64,000 nucleotides of DNA from Chryseobacterium sp. G0186. GTDB lineage: Bacteria; Bacteroidota; Bacteroidia; Flavobacteriales; Weeksellaceae. The notes under the pieces are model-generated. The model was not told where the DNA came from. It did not search any database and saw nothing but the letters and a program-made list of their open reading frames with translations. A program made the translations under genes and the position numbers. Positions 25,607 to 34,656 of this stretch are shown in pieces; positions within the stretch are counted from its first letter, which is position 1, and each line of letters begins with the position of its first letter. The stretch lies in contig NZ_CP033918.1 of assembly GCF_003815675.1 (NCBI RefSeq), positions 3,472,001-3,536,000 on the forward strand. The letters are read 5' to 3'.

Positions 25607-25614
25607 TATCTTTG
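25607..25614 (+). promoter_or_regulatory. -7 promoter element (TATCTTTG) deciding the start of the mannosyltransferase gene
   Basis: TATCTTTG matches TAnnTTTG and lies 9 nt before the ATG at 25624. Transcripts would begin close to this ATG, which rules out the upstream in-frame start at 25579. No close -33 element; a TTTTG at 25577 is 25 nt away. Confidence 0.65.
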
Positions 25615-25623
25615 CAAACTGAA

Positions 25624-26340
25624 ATGAAAAAACTCGTCATTATCCCAACGTATAACGAAAAGGAAAATATTGAAAATATTATTTCCGCGGTTTTTGCATT
25701 GGAGGATGGCTTTCATGTTTTAGTAGTGGATGACTCTTCTCCAGATGGAACCGCAGGAATAGTGAAGGAACTGCAAAAAAAATATCCCCACTATCTTCAC
25801 TTGTCAATAAGACACATTAAAGATGGTTTGGGAAAAGCATACATTCATGGGTTTAAATGGGCCATAGAAAATAAATATGACTATATCTTTGAAATGGATG
25901 CCGATTTTTCTCACAATCCGAATGATTTACCAAAACTTTTTGAAGCCTGTCTTAATGCAGAAATGGCCATAGGTTCCCGTTATTCAAAAGGGGTAAACGT
26001 AGTGAATTGGCCAATGGGAAGAGTGTTGCTTTCCTATTTCGCATCAAAATATGTAAGATTTATTTTAGGGCTTCCCATTCATGATACCACAGCAGGTTTT
26101 GTCTGCTTCTCACGAAAAGTTTTGGAAGAAATAGGATTAGATAATGTAAGACTGAAAGGATATGGATTTCAGATAGAAATGAAATTCAGAGCCTACAAAA
26201 AAGGATTCAGAATTGTAGAAGTTCCTATTATATTTACCAACAGAATTTTGGGCGAAAGCAAGATGAATGGAGGAATTATCCATGAAGCCGTCTTTGGGGT
26301 TTTAAACTTAAAATGGAAATCAATCATCAACAGGCTATGA
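25624..26340 (+). CDS. Polyprenol monophosphomannose synthase-like GT2 glycosyltransferase
   Basis: 238 residues. LVIIPTYNEKENIENII, VVDDSSPDGTAGIV and the metal-binding EMDADFSHNPNDLP are the Dpm1-type GT2 motifs, followed by GSRYSKGVNVVNWP and a C-terminal RILGESKMNGGIIHEA. There are no C-terminal TM helices, so it is the soluble-type enzyme acting at the inner membrane surface. It would transfer mannose or a related sugar from a nucleotide sugar to polyprenyl phosphate. The start is set by the promoter at 25607. The stop overlaps the ATG of the DUF4296 gene (ATGA). Confidence 0.88.
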   Translation: MKKLVIIPTYNEKENIENIISAVFALEDGFHVLVVDDSSPDGTAGIVKELQKKYPHYLHLSIRHIKDGLGKAYIHGFKWAIENKYDYIFEMDADFSHNPNDLPKLFEACLNAEMAIGSRYSKGVNVVNWPMGRVLLSYFASKYVRFILGLPIHDTTAGFVCFSRKVLEEIGLDNVRLKGYGFQIEMKFRAYKKGFRIVEVPIIFTNRILGESKMNGGIIHEAVFGVLNLKWKSIINRL

Positions 26341-26705
26341 AAAAACTGATCTTTATTTTTGTTTTGCTGGGACTGTTTTCATGCAGTGATTATATCGATA
26401 AACCTAAAAATCTTGTTGATAAAGATGTGATGGCAGAAATTATCGCTGATCTTACAATCAATGATCAGGCAATCTTTATGTATCAGGATAAAAATATGGA
26501 AGCAGGGACAAGATTCGTTTTAAAATCCCACAAAGTGAAGCCTGATGACTTTAATGAAAGTTTTAAGTACTATGTCATTAAAGAAGAAATGGAGGGAATA
26601 GCGAATGATGCACAGGATATTTTGCTGAAGAAAGATCCCAAAGCTGAAAAATATGTGAAGGAAAAGCAAAAACAAGGAGGAGGGCTGATGCCTTTTGTAA
26701 AATAG
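26337..26705 (+). CDS. DUF4296 lipoprotein
   Basis: 122 residues from the ATG at 26337, which overlaps the upstream stop (ATGA). The lipobox LFSCS gives lipidated Cys17 (MKKLIFIFVLLGLFSCS). The mature domain has KNLVDKDVMAEIIADLTINDQA and SFKYYVIKEEMEGIANDAQDILLK, the DUF4296 pattern. Family function is unknown. It is conserved in Flavobacteriia next to tgt and an LptF/G permease, as here, which hints at an envelope role. Confidence 0.85.
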   Translation: MKKLIFIFVLLGLFSCSDYIDKPKNLVDKDVMAEIIADLTINDQAIFMYQDKNMEAGTRFVLKSHKVKPDDFNESFKYYVIKEEMEGIANDAQDILLKKDPKAEKYVKEKQKQGGGLMPFVK

Positions 26706-26774
26706 TAATGATGAAGCGGGGTTTTCCCGAGCAATGATTAATCGCTGATGGCGGTGAAATAAAAAAGTATACAG

Positions 26775-27905
26775 ATGAAATTTTTTAATATAGAAAAAAC
26801 CTCTGAAGGAAAAGCAAGGGCAGGGGAGATTACCACAGATCACGGAAAGATTCAAACGCCTATTTTTATGCCGGTAGGAACTGTAGCCAGCGTGAAAACA
26901 GTTCATCAGAGAGAATTAAAAGAAGACATTAAAGCCCAGATCATTTTGGGAAATACCTATCATCTTTACCTTCGTCCGGGAATGGAAACCATGCAGGATG
27001 CGGGAGGATTACACAAGTTCATGAACTGGGATCTTCCTATTCTTACAGATTCCGGAGGTTTCCAGGTGTTTTCATTGGCGAATAACAGAAAAATGACAGA
27101 AGAAGGGGCAAGGTTCAAGTCTCATATTGATGGAAGTTATCATATGTTTTCTCCCGAAAGATCTATGGAAATCCAAAGACAGATCGGAGCAGATATTTTT
27201 ATGGCTTTTGACGAATGTACACCTTATCCTTGTGAATATAATCAGGCAAAATCATCAATGGAACTCACGCACCGTTGGCTGAAAAGATGTATTGACTGGA
27301 CAAATGAGAACCCTGAACTGTATGGTTATAAACAAAGACTTTTCCCAATTGTACAAGGGTCTACCTATTCTGACCTGAGAAAAATTTCAGCAGAGGTAAT
27401 TTCCGAAGCCGGAGCTGAAGGAAATGCCATAGGAGGACTTTCTGTAGGAGAACCGGAAGAAGAAATGTATAGAATTACAGATGAAGTAACAGATATTCTT
27501 CCAAAAGAAAAACCAAGATATCTAATGGGGGTAGGAACTCCGTGGAATATCCTGGAATCTATCGGATTAGGAATTGACATGATGGACTGTGTAATGCCTA
27601 CAAGAAATGCAAGAAATGCTATGCTTTTCACGTGGCAAGGGGTAATGAATCTTAAAAATGAGAAATGGAAGCGTGATTTTTCGCCTCTTGACGAATTTGG
27701 AACCAGCTTTGTAGACAGAGAATATTCAAAAGCGTATCTTCGTCACTTATTTGTATCCAAGGAATATCTGGCAAAACAAATTGCTTCAATTCATAATCTT
27801 GCATTTTATCTTGATCTTGTTAAGGTAGCAAGAGAACATATTGTTGCGGGAGATTTCTATGAATGGAAAAAATCTGTAGTACCGGTTCTTAGACAAAGAT
27901 TGTAA
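26775..27905 (+). CDS. tgt: tRNA-guanine transglycosylase (queuosine synthesis), zinc cysteines absent
   Basis: 376 residues, typical of bacterial Tgt, which exchanges G34 for preQ1 in GUN-anticodon tRNAs. Catalytic Asp92 is in LTDSGGFQVFSL and the nucleophile Asp271 in DCVMPTRNARN; GGLSVGEPEEEMY and MGVGTP are conserved. The C-terminal zinc site of characterised enzymes (CxCxxC plus His) is not present: the corresponding segment reads DEFGTSFVDREYSKAYLRHL, with only the IHNL His kept. I recall this variant from other Flavobacteriia, so it is probably a lineage feature rather than damage. The LptF/G gene follows after 8 nt. Confidence 0.93.
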   Translation: MKFFNIEKTSEGKARAGEITTDHGKIQTPIFMPVGTVASVKTVHQRELKEDIKAQIILGNTYHLYLRPGMETMQDAGGLHKFMNWDLPILTDSGGFQVFSLANNRKMTEEGARFKSHIDGSYHMFSPERSMEIQRQIGADIFMAFDECTPYPCEYNQAKSSMELTHRWLKRCIDWTNENPELYGYKQRLFPIVQGSTYSDLRKISAEVISEAGAEGNAIGGLSVGEPEEEMYRITDEVTDILPKEKPRYLMGVGTPWNILESIGLGIDMMDCVMPTRNARNAMLFTWQGVMNLKNEKWKRDFSPLDEFGTSFVDREYSKAYLRHLFVSKEYLAKQIASIHNLAFYLDLVKVAREHIVAGDFYEWKKSVVPVLRQRL

Positions 27906-27913
27906 TTAGGATT

Positions 27914-29026
27914 ATGCTGAAAATTGTTGACAAATATATCATCAAAAAATACCTTGGAACTTTCAGTTTCATGCTGGTACTGTTGTCTATAGTGGTACTT
28001 GTCATCGATGTACAGCAAAAAATTCCAAGGATAGAAAATGCTAAGGCCCTTGATCCGAAACTGGATCTGGTGTATTTCCTGATTCATTTTTATCCTTTCT
28101 GGATCATCAACCTTGTGGTGACGTTTCTTTCCATTCTGGTATTTATTACCGTGATTTACTTCACCTCAAGAATGGCCAATAATACTGAAATTGTAGCCAT
28201 TATCAGTAGTGGTGCAAGCTTTCATAGATTCTCAAAACCTTACCTTTATACCTCAATTCTGATTGCATTGGTTGCAATGGTAGTGTACCATATGGTGCTT
28301 CCATGGGCCAATATCAAAAAAAATGAATTGGAAGCCTACACCTATAATGCTGCCAATAAAGAAAAGATCCTGGGGACAGCGCCTGCGTCTTCACAGCTGA
28401 GCAAAACAGAATATATCTTTGTAGATTCTTGGAATAAAAGAGAAAAAAGAGGTTCAAGCTTTATCTACCAGAAGTTCGATAAAGACAGAAGAATGATTTA
28501 TGAACTGAAGGCGGGTGATGTATATTGGGATAACGCCAAAAAACAGTTTGTTTTAAATAATTATCTTGAAAAAACCATCAATAAAGACAATACAGAGAAG
28601 CTGGGTAATGGAATAGAACTTAGAAAAAACTATGGACATTCACCGGAAGAGCTTTTCCCAAATGAGCTTTTAGGGCAGAATAAAACCACTCCGGAACTGT
28701 TGAAATTTATTGAAAGAGAAAAGGCAAGAGGAAACAGTAACCTGAACTCTTATCTGAATGAGCTTCATCAAAGGACTTCAATGCCTGTTTCTATCATTAT
28801 TCTTACCTTTTTAGCCTTGTCTCTGTCTTCCCAAAAGAAGAGAGGAGGATTAGGGGTCAATCTTGCGATTGGAATTTCATTGGCCTTTCTCTTTGTATTT
28901 TCATTTGAAGCATTGAAAGTAGTGTCCGAGAATAAAAGCTTATCACCGGCTTTGGCAATGTGGTTGCCCAACCTGGTATTTCTTCCGCTTACCCTTTATC
29001 TTTATATCAAAAGAGCCAATCAGTAA
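27914..29026 (+). CDS. LptF/LptG family permease (YjgP/YjgQ)
   Basis: 370 residues. LKIVDKYIIKKYLGTFSFMLVLLSIVVLVIDV at the N-terminus, three N-terminal TM helices, a central periplasmic beta-jellyroll-like region, and a cluster of three C-terminal TM helices (SMPVSIIILTFLALSLSS, GLGVNLAIGISLAFLFVF, WLPNLVFLPLTLYLYI) match the inner-membrane permease of the lipopolysaccharide transporter. In Bacteroidota the two permeases are often not distinguishable as F or G. It follows tgt by 8 nt, and its last 7 nt overlap the convergent birA gene. Confidence 0.9.
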   Translation: MLKIVDKYIIKKYLGTFSFMLVLLSIVVLVIDVQQKIPRIENAKALDPKLDLVYFLIHFYPFWIINLVVTFLSILVFITVIYFTSRMANNTEIVAIISSGASFHRFSKPYLYTSILIALVAMVVYHMVLPWANIKKNELEAYTYNAANKEKILGTAPASSQLSKTEYIFVDSWNKREKRGSSFIYQKFDKDRRMIYELKAGDVYWDNAKKQFVLNNYLEKTINKDNTEKLGNGIELRKNYGHSPEELFPNELLGQNKTTPELLKFIEREKARGNSNLNSYLNELHQRTSMPVSIIILTFLALSLSSQKKRGGLGVNLAIGISLAFLFVFSFEALKVVSENKSLSPALAMWLPNLVFLPLTLYLYIKRANQ

Positions 29027-29733
29027 AGAAGTTTTACTTCTTTGTGATAGAAAGAATGCATTCCATCTTCCAGTTCGATCCAAAGTTCACCTTTGTCGTC
29101 AGCATTTCGAATGATGCCATTTTGTCGTTCTTTTTCAATCTCAAAGACGGAGATGGTATCCTTTCTGAATAGGTTCTTATTAAATTCATCTAAAATCTCC
29201 TGATCAGAGGGAATGTTTTTTAGTTTTTCGCAAAGAAACTCATGAAGATGTAAAGTAAGTTCTTCAAGATCAAATTGCTTGCCTGTCTGCGTTAGAAGTG
29301 ATCCGGCATTCGATATTGCATCAAATTTTTCCTGAAGAACATTGATGCCTGTTCCGATAATAAAATAATTCTTCTGATTAATTTTTTTCTTTTCAATCAG
29401 AATTCCAACGATTTTTTTATCTTTAAGAATAATATCATTCGGCCACTTAATTTTCACCTCATAATCAGCCAAATTGGCAAGGTAATCCCGGACAATGATT
29501 GCGGTATAATAATTGAATATAAAGTCGGAGCACAGAATGTTTTGAGTGTTCACTGCCAGCGTATAAGCAAGGTTTTTTTCGGCAGTCTGAGTCCATACAT
29601 TTCCATACTGGCCACGGCCCTTTGTTTGATTGAAAGTATGCAATCCAATAAAATCTGAATTTTCGTAAAGTAAAAACTTTGATATTTCGTCATTAGTAGA
29701 AGAACATTCTTTCAGGTAGAAGAGTTGGCTCAT
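29020..29733 (-). CDS. birA: Biotin--[acetyl-CoA-carboxylase] ligase, monofunctional
   Basis: 237 residues with no N-terminal DNA-binding domain, so it is ligase only. The biotinyl-AMP motif is KGRGQYGNVWTQTAEKNLAYTL (GRGQ...W), followed by VKIKWPNDIILKDKKIVGILIE and YFIIGTGINV. It biotinylates the biotin carboxyl carrier protein. It overlaps convergent LptF/G by 7 nt and is divergent from rsfS. Confidence 0.92.
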   Translation of the reverse strand: MSQLFYLKECSSTNDEISKFLLYENSDFIGLHTFNQTKGRGQYGNVWTQTAEKNLAYTLAVNTQNILCSDFIFNYYTAIIVRDYLANLADYEVKIKWPNDIILKDKKIVGILIEKKKINQKNYFIIGTGINVLQEKFDAISNAGSLLTQTGKQFDLEELTLHLHEFLCEKLKNIPSDQEILDEFNKNLFRKDTISVFEIEKERQNGIIRNADDKGELWIELEDGMHSFYHKEVKLLY

Positions 29734-29792
29734 TTAAGAAAACTTTAAGACATTAAGGGGGTAAAAGTAAGGTTAAAGTAAAGAAAAAACAA

Positions 29793-29800
29793 TAAATTTG
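29793..29800 (+). promoter_or_regulatory. -7 promoter element (TAAATTTG) for rsfS-ftsH
   Basis: TAAATTTG fits TAnnTTTG, 20 nt before the rsfS ATG. No clear -33 TTTG. Confidence 0.55.
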
Positions 29801-29820
29801 CAGATTATAGTATATTTTTA

Positions 29821-30186
29821 ATGAACAAAACAGCAGAAAAACAAGCATTAATAGATAAAATCGTTGAAGCTATCCAGGATGTAAAAGGAGAAGATATCAT
29901 GATCTTCGATCTTTCAAACATTGAAAACTCCGTAGCAGAGACGTTCGTAATATGTAGCGGTAACTCAAATACACAAGTGTCTGCATTGGCAGGAAGTGTA
30001 GAGAAAAAAGTGAGAAACGATCTGAAAGATAGACCTTGGCACGTAGAAGGAACAGAAAATTCAATGTGGGTATTGGTGGATTATGTTTCAGTAGTAGTTC
30101 ATATATTCCAAAAAGAGGTACGTGAGTACTACGATATAGAAGAACTTTGGGGTGACGCTGTCATTACCAAAATTGAAAATGAATAA
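29821..30186 (+). CDS. rsfS: Ribosome silencing factor
   Basis: 121 residues. RsfS binds L14 on the 50S subunit and blocks subunit joining under nutrient limitation. Typical motifs are DIMIFDLSNIENSVAETFVICSGNSNTQ, RPWHVEGTENSMWVLVDYVSVVVHIF and YYDIEELWGDA. Cytoplasmic. It is 21 nt upstream of ftsH, the usual flavobacterial order. Confidence 0.94.
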   Translation: MNKTAEKQALIDKIVEAIQDVKGEDIMIFDLSNIENSVAETFVICSGNSNTQVSALAGSVEKKVRNDLKDRPWHVEGTENSMWVLVDYVSVVVHIFQKEVREYYDIEELWGDAVITKIENE

Positions 30187-30207
30187 TAAAAAATTTAAAA
30201 AGTCTAA

Positions 30208-32229
30208 ATGAATAATAAAGGATTCAACTGGTTCTTTCCAATTGCAATCATAGCTCTTTTGCTTTTCTTTGGTTCCAATTTTCTAGGAGGAGAAAGTGCA
30301 AAAACTATTGATGAAGATGGTTTCTTTAGAGAAATGCAGGCGGGGAAAGTCCAAAATATAATTATATACAAAGACATAGAAAAGGCTGATGTTTTCCTTA
30401 CAAAAGAGGCAAAATCAGCAATGGTTTCCAAAACTGCCAAGGAAAATAACCCTCTTTCAGCATTTGAAATGGCTCCCAAAGCAGATTATTCTGTGAAATA
30501 TGGAGACCTTCAGCTTTTCCTTCAAAAATTTGAACAGATTAAGGCTACCAATCCGGCTATTAAGACTGCTAAGGACTATGGAACAGGTAAAAGCCCGTTT
30601 GCGGATATCCTTGTGTCTGCACTGATTTGGATTGCAATTTTAGGATTGTTCTATTTCCTTCTTTTCAGAAAGATGGGAGGTGGTGGAGGTCCTGGTGGAC
30701 AGATCTTCTCAATCGGAAAATCAAAGGCCAAGCTTTTTGATGATAAAGAGAGAATCCAGGTTACATTTAAGGATGTTGCAGGATTAGAGGGTGCTAAAGA
30801 AGAAGTTCAGGAAGTTGTAGACTTCTTGAAGAATTCTGAAAAATATACCAAACTGGGAGGTAAAATTCCTAAAGGTGTACTTTTAGTAGGGCCTCCGGGA
30901 ACAGGTAAAACCTTATTGGCAAAAGCTGTTGCAGGAGAAGCTAAAGTTCCTTTCTTCTCCCTTTCAGGATCCGACTTTGTAGAAATGTTTGTTGGGGTAG
31001 GTGCTTCCAGAGTAAGAGACCTTTTTGCGCAGGCAAAAGCAAAATCTCCGGCCATTATCTTTATTGATGAAATTGATGCGATCGGACGTGCAAGAGGAAA
31101 AAATAATTTCTCCGGTGGAAACGACGAAAGAGAAAATACATTGAACCAGCTTCTTACTGAAATGGATGGTTTCGGAACAGATACGAACGTTATCGTAATG
31201 GCTGCAACCAACAGAGCGGATATATTAGATAAAGCTTTAATGAGAGCAGGTCGTTTTGACCGTTCAATCTATGTAGATCTTCCGGAATTGCATGAAAGAA
31301 GACAAATCCTTGATGTTCACTTAAAGAAAATCAAGCTTGATGATAGTGTAGACAGAGACTTTTTGGCAAAACAAACCCCTGGTTTCAGTGGTGCAGATAT
31401 CGCTAATTTATGTAATGAAGCAGCACTTATTGCAGCAAGAAATAGCCACGAATTTGTTGTAAAACAAGATTTCCTTGATGCGGTAGACAGAATTATCGGA
31501 GGTCTTGAAAAGAAAAACAAAGCCATCAAGCCTTCTGAGAAGAGAAGAATTGCCTTTCACGAAGCAGGTCATGCTACAGTTTCATGGCTTACAGAGCATG
31601 CATCTCCACTGTTGAAAGTGACGATTGTACCAAGGGGGAGATCTCTAGGAGCAGCATGGTACTTGCCTGAAGAAAGACAGATTACAACCACTGAGCAGTT
31701 ACTTGATGAAATGTGTTCACTTCTAGGAGGAAGAGCAGCAGAGCAGGTAGCATTGGGAGATTACTCAACAGGTGCGCAGAATGACTTGGAAAGGGCTTAT
31801 AAGCAAGCCAACTCAATGGTTACGATATATGGATTAAGTGATAAAGTAGGACACGTTTCTTATTATGACAGTTCAGGTCAATCCGATTATTCATTCTCAA
31901 AACCGTATTCTGAAAAAACAGCAGAAATCATTGATGATGAAATCAAGAGATTTGTAAGTGAGCAATATGATAGAGCCATAAAAATTCTTACTGAAAACAA
32001 GGATAAACTTGATGCTTTAGCGAATAAGCTTTTAGAAAAAGAAGTGATCTTCCGTGAAGACCTTGAGGAGATTTTCGGAAAAAGAGCATGGGATCCTGAA
32101 TTGACAGAGAAACCAGTTACTAATACGATTCCTGAAAAAGAGGAAATACCAGTATTAGAAACCCCTCAGATCAAAGAGAAAGAAGAAGAAAGCGAAATAC
32201 AGGCTCCAGAAAGCCCAACACAGCTTTAA
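30208..32229 (+). CDS. ftsH: ATP-dependent zinc metalloprotease FtsH
   Basis: 673 residues. TM1 near the N-terminus ([18 protein letters not shown]), periplasmic domain, TM2 ([21 protein letters not shown]), AAA+ domain with Walker A GPPGTGKT (228-235), Walker [16 protein letters not shown] and second region of homology MRAGRFDR, then the M41 protease domain with the zinc motif HEAGH (451-455). The acidic, Pro/Glu-rich tail (after about 630) is common in the phylum. It degrades misassembled membrane and short-lived cytosolic proteins. Second gene after rsfS; ended by a strong terminator. Confidence 0.96.
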   Translation: MNNKGFNWFFPIAIIALLLFFGSNFLGGESAKTIDEDGFFREMQAGKVQNIIIYKDIEKADVFLTKEAKSAMVSKTAKENNPLSAFEMAPKADYSVKYGDLQLFLQKFEQIKATNPAIKTAKDYGTGKSPFADILVSALIWIAILGLFYFLLFRKMGGGGGPGGQIFSIGKSKAKLFDDKERIQVTFKDVAGLEGAKEEVQEVVDFLKNSEKYTKLGGKIPKGVLLVGPPGTGKTLLAKAVAGEAKVPFFSLSGSDFVEMFVGVGASRVRDLFAQAKAKSPAIIFIDEIDAIGRARGKNNFSGGNDERENTLNQLLTEMDGFGTDTNVIVMAATNRADILDKALMRAGRFDRSIYVDLPELHERRQILDVHLKKIKLDDSVDRDFLAKQTPGFSGADIANLCNEAALIAARNSHEFVVKQDFLDAVDRIIGGLEKKNKAIKPSEKRRIAFHEAGHATVSWLTEHASPLLKVTIVPRGRSLGAAWYLPEERQITTTEQLLDEMCSLLGGRAAEQVALGDYSTGAQNDLERAYKQANSMVTIYGLSDKVGHVSYYDSSGQSDYSFSKPYSEKTAEIIDDEIKRFVSEQYDRAIKILTENKDKLDALANKLLEKEVIFREDLEEIFGKRAWDPELTEKPVTNTIPEKEEIPVLETPQIKEKEEESEIQAPESPTQL

Positions 32230-32254
32230 GACTCTTAAAAAATAGATTTAACAA

Positions 32255-32286
32255 AACCTGACAATCCCAAAATTGTCAGGTTTTTT
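32255..32286 (+). terminator. Rho-independent terminator after ftsH
   Basis: AACCTGACAAT (32255-32265) pairs perfectly with ATTGTCAGGTT (32272-32282), followed by six T. Confidence 0.88.
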
Positions 32287-32329
32287 CATATTTAAAGAGA
32301 TATTTTCGACTCTATTGTAATTTATTTTC

Positions 32330-32337
32330 TATTTTTG
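32330..32337 (+). promoter_or_regulatory. -7 element (TATTTTTG) for the LUD-cdsA-psd operon
   Basis: TATTTTTG lies 27 nt before the TTG start at 32365, just after the ftsH terminator. No convincing -33 element. Confidence 0.5.
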
Positions 32338-32364
32338 TATAAAGTTGACTAAAAATAGATTAAG

Positions 32365-32946
32365 TTGAATTTATTCAAGAGGATTGTAAGCAAACTTACC
32401 AACCAGCCTGAAGAAGAGGACAAACAGAGCCTGGAGAAGCTTGGAGATTCGCTGAAAAATGCGGATCTTGACTATAAGTTTGCGCAATTATTTACGCATT
32501 CAGGGGGATTTTTTAATTATTGTGCAGATGAAGCGGAAGCTCTACAAACTTTAAATCAAATTATCAAAATAGAGGGTATTAACAACCTTTTCTGTTGGGA
32601 TAAGGAACTTCAAAATTTCTTAAATGTAGTGAAGACTTCCTATACCTCAGAACTGCAGGCGTCTAATGATGCTGCATTCATCACTTGTGAATACCTGATA
32701 GCATATGACGGAAGAATTATGCTTTCCCACAACAATATTCTTCATTATCATTCTTCAAGGCTACCCGATAAGATTATCATCATTGCCAATGTTTCACAGA
32801 TTGTAAACAACCTGAATGATGCCATGGGGAAAATAAAAAGAAACGGAAATATCAAGAACCTTACTTCCATCAGTGGAAGCCAGTCGAAAATGGACAGTTC
32901 TTCGAATTCCAATACAAAATTGTTTTTATTGCTGCTTGAAGATTAA
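32365..32946 (+). CDS. LUD-domain (LutC/YkgG-like) protein with TTG start
   Basis: 193 residues starting at a TTG; the next in-frame ATG is far inside the fold, and MNLFKRI is the expected family N-terminus. Seen: AAFITCEYLIAYDGRIMLSHNNI and SSRLPDKIIIIANVSQIVNNLNDAM, which match the C-terminal part of LUD/LutC-like proteins. Flavobacterial members lie upstream of cdsA as here (24-nt gap). LutC relatives take part in lactate utilisation, but this position in a phospholipid operon gives no support for that role. Function unknown. Confidence 0.75.
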   Translation: MNLFKRIVSKLTNQPEEEDKQSLEKLGDSLKNADLDYKFAQLFTHSGGFFNYCADEAEALQTLNQIIKIEGINNLFCWDKELQNFLNVVKTSYTSELQASNDAAFITCEYLIAYDGRIMLSHNNILHYHSSRLPDKIIIIANVSQIVNNLNDAMGKIKRNGNIKNLTSISGSQSKMDSSSNSNTKLFLLLLED

Positions 32947-32970
32947 GCACCCACTTCTAAATTTTAAATT

Positions 32971-33843
32971 TTGGATAAAAATCTCATTCAAAGAACCGCT
33001 TCAGGTCTCGTTTATGTTGCCGTCATCATTCTTTGCTCGACTCCGTTAGGAGCACAACTGATCAATAACATTTTTCCTGGCCTTATTCAGCAACAGTATC
33101 TTTACTATGGCTTAATAAGCCTTTTACTGGTAGTAGGTACCTGGGAATGTGTGAAAATCATGAAATTCGGAAAGGGATATGAAAAATGGGTCGTATTCCC
33201 TCTGGTCATTTTTATATTCTATATGTTTTCAAAAAGGTACTTCCAACACGATTTCTTTTTTGATTTCAGGTTAAGTGAAATACTTGCATTAGCACTTATT
33301 GGCATTGCGGTGGTTACCTTATTCAAATTTCCCAACGAATTATACTATGACAGTGGAAAATTGATTTTTACGGTCATTTATGTAGCTCTCCCGTTTAGTT
33401 TTGCATTAGGACTACCAAAGTTCTCCAGTTATAACGATAACTTTTCATTAGAGGTTCTTTTCCTGTTCATCCTGATTTGGAGTAGCGATACTTTTGCATA
33501 TCTGGTAGGGAAGTTCTTCGGAAAACATAAAATGGCTCCTAAAATTTCTCCTAAGAAAACCTGGGAAGGATATGGAGGCGGAGTTGTATTAACGCTTGTT
33601 TTATCTTACTTCATAGAACAGTATCAACCCGAACTTCGCGGAAACTGGATGATCGTAGGATTTTTAGTGGCTGCCTTTGCTCCATTAGGGGATTTGGTGG
33701 AGAGCCAGCTGAAAAGAAATTTCGGTGTGAAAGACAGTGGAAACATCATTCCGGGGCATGGAGGTGTTTTAGATAGGCTGGATAGTTTCATAATCTGTGT
33801 TCCTGTCGTATATTTGTACTTTATTTTAGAAAAATTTATATAG
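32971..33843 (+). CDS. cdsA: Phosphatidate cytidylyltransferase
   Basis: 290 residues with a TTG start (MDKNLIQRTASGLVYVAVII); the next ATG would delete the first membrane helices. About eight TM helices. The CDP-diglyceride synthase signature is clear: ESQLKRNFGVKDSGNIIPGH followed by GGVLDRLDS near the C-terminus. It makes CDP-diacylglycerol from phosphatidate and CTP at the inner membrane. psd begins 4 nt after its stop, so the two phospholipid enzymes are co-transcribed. Confidence 0.94.
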   Translation: MDKNLIQRTASGLVYVAVIILCSTPLGAQLINNIFPGLIQQQYLYYGLISLLLVVGTWECVKIMKFGKGYEKWVVFPLVIFIFYMFSKRYFQHDFFFDFRLSEILALALIGIAVVTLFKFPNELYYDSGKLIFTVIYVALPFSFALGLPKFSSYNDNFSLEVLFLFILIWSSDTFAYLVGKFFGKHKMAPKISPKKTWEGYGGGVVLTLVLSYFIEQYQPELRGNWMIVGFLVAAFAPLGDLVESQLKRNFGVKDSGNIIPGHGGVLDRLDSFIICVPVVYLYFILEKFI

Positions 33844-33847
33844 TCTC

Positions 33848-34501
33848 ATGAAATTACATAGAGAATCAAAAGGAACAATTACTGTAGCAACCCTGTTTTT
33901 TATAATCCTGGGAGCTTTAGCTATTTATTTCCTTAAAATATGGTCATTATTGATCATCGTGCCTTTATTGGTTATTTACTGTCTGGTATTCTGGTTCTTT
34001 AGAGTTCCGAACCGTTCTATTCTTGACCATAAGGAAAATGTGATAGCTCCGGTTGACGGAAAGGTGGTAATGATCAAGGAAGTAGAGGAAAATGAATTCG
34101 TAAAAGGAAAAGCGATTCAGGTTTCTGTCTTCATGTCCCCACTGAACGTACATATTTGTAGATATCCGGTTACCGGAAAAGTGGTTTACAAAAAATACCA
34201 TCCGGGTAAATACCTGGTAGCATGGCATGAAAAGTCTTCTACAGAAAACGAAAGAACAACAGTGGCTGTGGAAACCCTTACCCATCATAAAGTGGTTTTC
34301 AGGCAGATTGCCGGATATGTGGCCAGAAGAATCGTATTCTACTGTAATGAGGGAGATCAGGCAAAAGCCGGACATGAGTTCGGATTTATTAAATTCGGGT
34401 CGAGAATGGACGTATTCCTGCCTTTAGATGCGGAAATTATCTGCAAGATCGGAGACATTACAAAAGGTGGTGTAGATGTGATTGCTAAACTGAAAAATTA
34501 A
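33848..34501 (+). CDS. psd: Phosphatidylserine decarboxylase, short (archaeal-type) form
   Basis: 217 residues. It converts phosphatidylserine to phosphatidylethanolamine. Self-cleavage to form the pyruvoyl group is expected between Gly184 and Ser185 in KFGSRMDVFLP. An N-terminal hydrophobic hairpin (about 14-52) anchors it in the membrane, and VSVFMSPLNVHICRYPVTG and RQIAGYVARRIV are family motifs. Last gene of the cdsA operon, followed by a terminator. Confidence 0.93.
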   Translation: MKLHRESKGTITVATLFFIILGALAIYFLKIWSLLIIVPLLVIYCLVFWFFRVPNRSILDHKENVIAPVDGKVVMIKEVEENEFVKGKAIQVSVFMSPLNVHICRYPVTGKVVYKKYHPGKYLVAWHEKSSTENERTTVAVETLTHHKVVFRQIAGYVARRIVFYCNEGDQAKAGHEFGFIKFGSRMDVFLPLDAEIICKIGDITKGGVDVIAKLKN

Positions 34502-34523
34502 ATTTTGTTTTTATATAAACGTA

Positions 34524-34554
34524 AAAAAGAGAGCCTTTATGGTTCTCTTTTTTA
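34524..34554 (+). terminator. Rho-independent terminator after psd
   Basis: AAAAAGAGAGCC (about 34524-34535) pairs with GGTTCTCTTTT (34541-34551) with one G-T wobble, followed by T. Confidence 0.8.
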
Positions 34555-34584
34555 TTTGCTGTAAATAATGCGTAGAACGCTGTT

Positions 34585-34616
34585 TGAGTTTAACTACGCA
34601 TGAGTGTTATTGAGTA
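34585..34616 (+). promoter_or_regulatory. 32-nt conserved element, copy 1 (upstream of membrane regulator)
   Basis: First of three aligned 32-nt copies (also 35962-35993 and 36949-36980) with 23 of 32 positions invariant across all three and no gaps. Each reads as two direct 14-nt half-sites with a 16-nt period, consensus TGAGTNNTATTRCG. The element ends 32 nt before a -7 box (34649). Probable activator site. Confidence 0.75.
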
Positions 34617-34648
34617 CTTCCGAATGAATTATTTTTTATTCAGATCAA

Positions 34649-34656
34649 TAATTTTG
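34649..34656 (+). promoter_or_regulatory. -7 promoter element (TAATTTTG) of the membrane regulator gene, with long leader
   Basis: TAATTTTG, 32 nt after element copy 1. There is no -33 TTTG at the proper distance, consistent with activator dependence. It implies a leader of about 290 nt before the ATG at 34956. The leader has no credible small gene; a weak hairpin TGAAAG...CTTTCA lies near 34888-34906. Confidence 0.6.

Noticed and set aside
26520..26906. Open frame of 128 residues on the minus strand across the DUF4296-tgt junction
   Set aside because: It runs opposite two well-supported genes and reads as Phe/His/Cys-rich nonsense.
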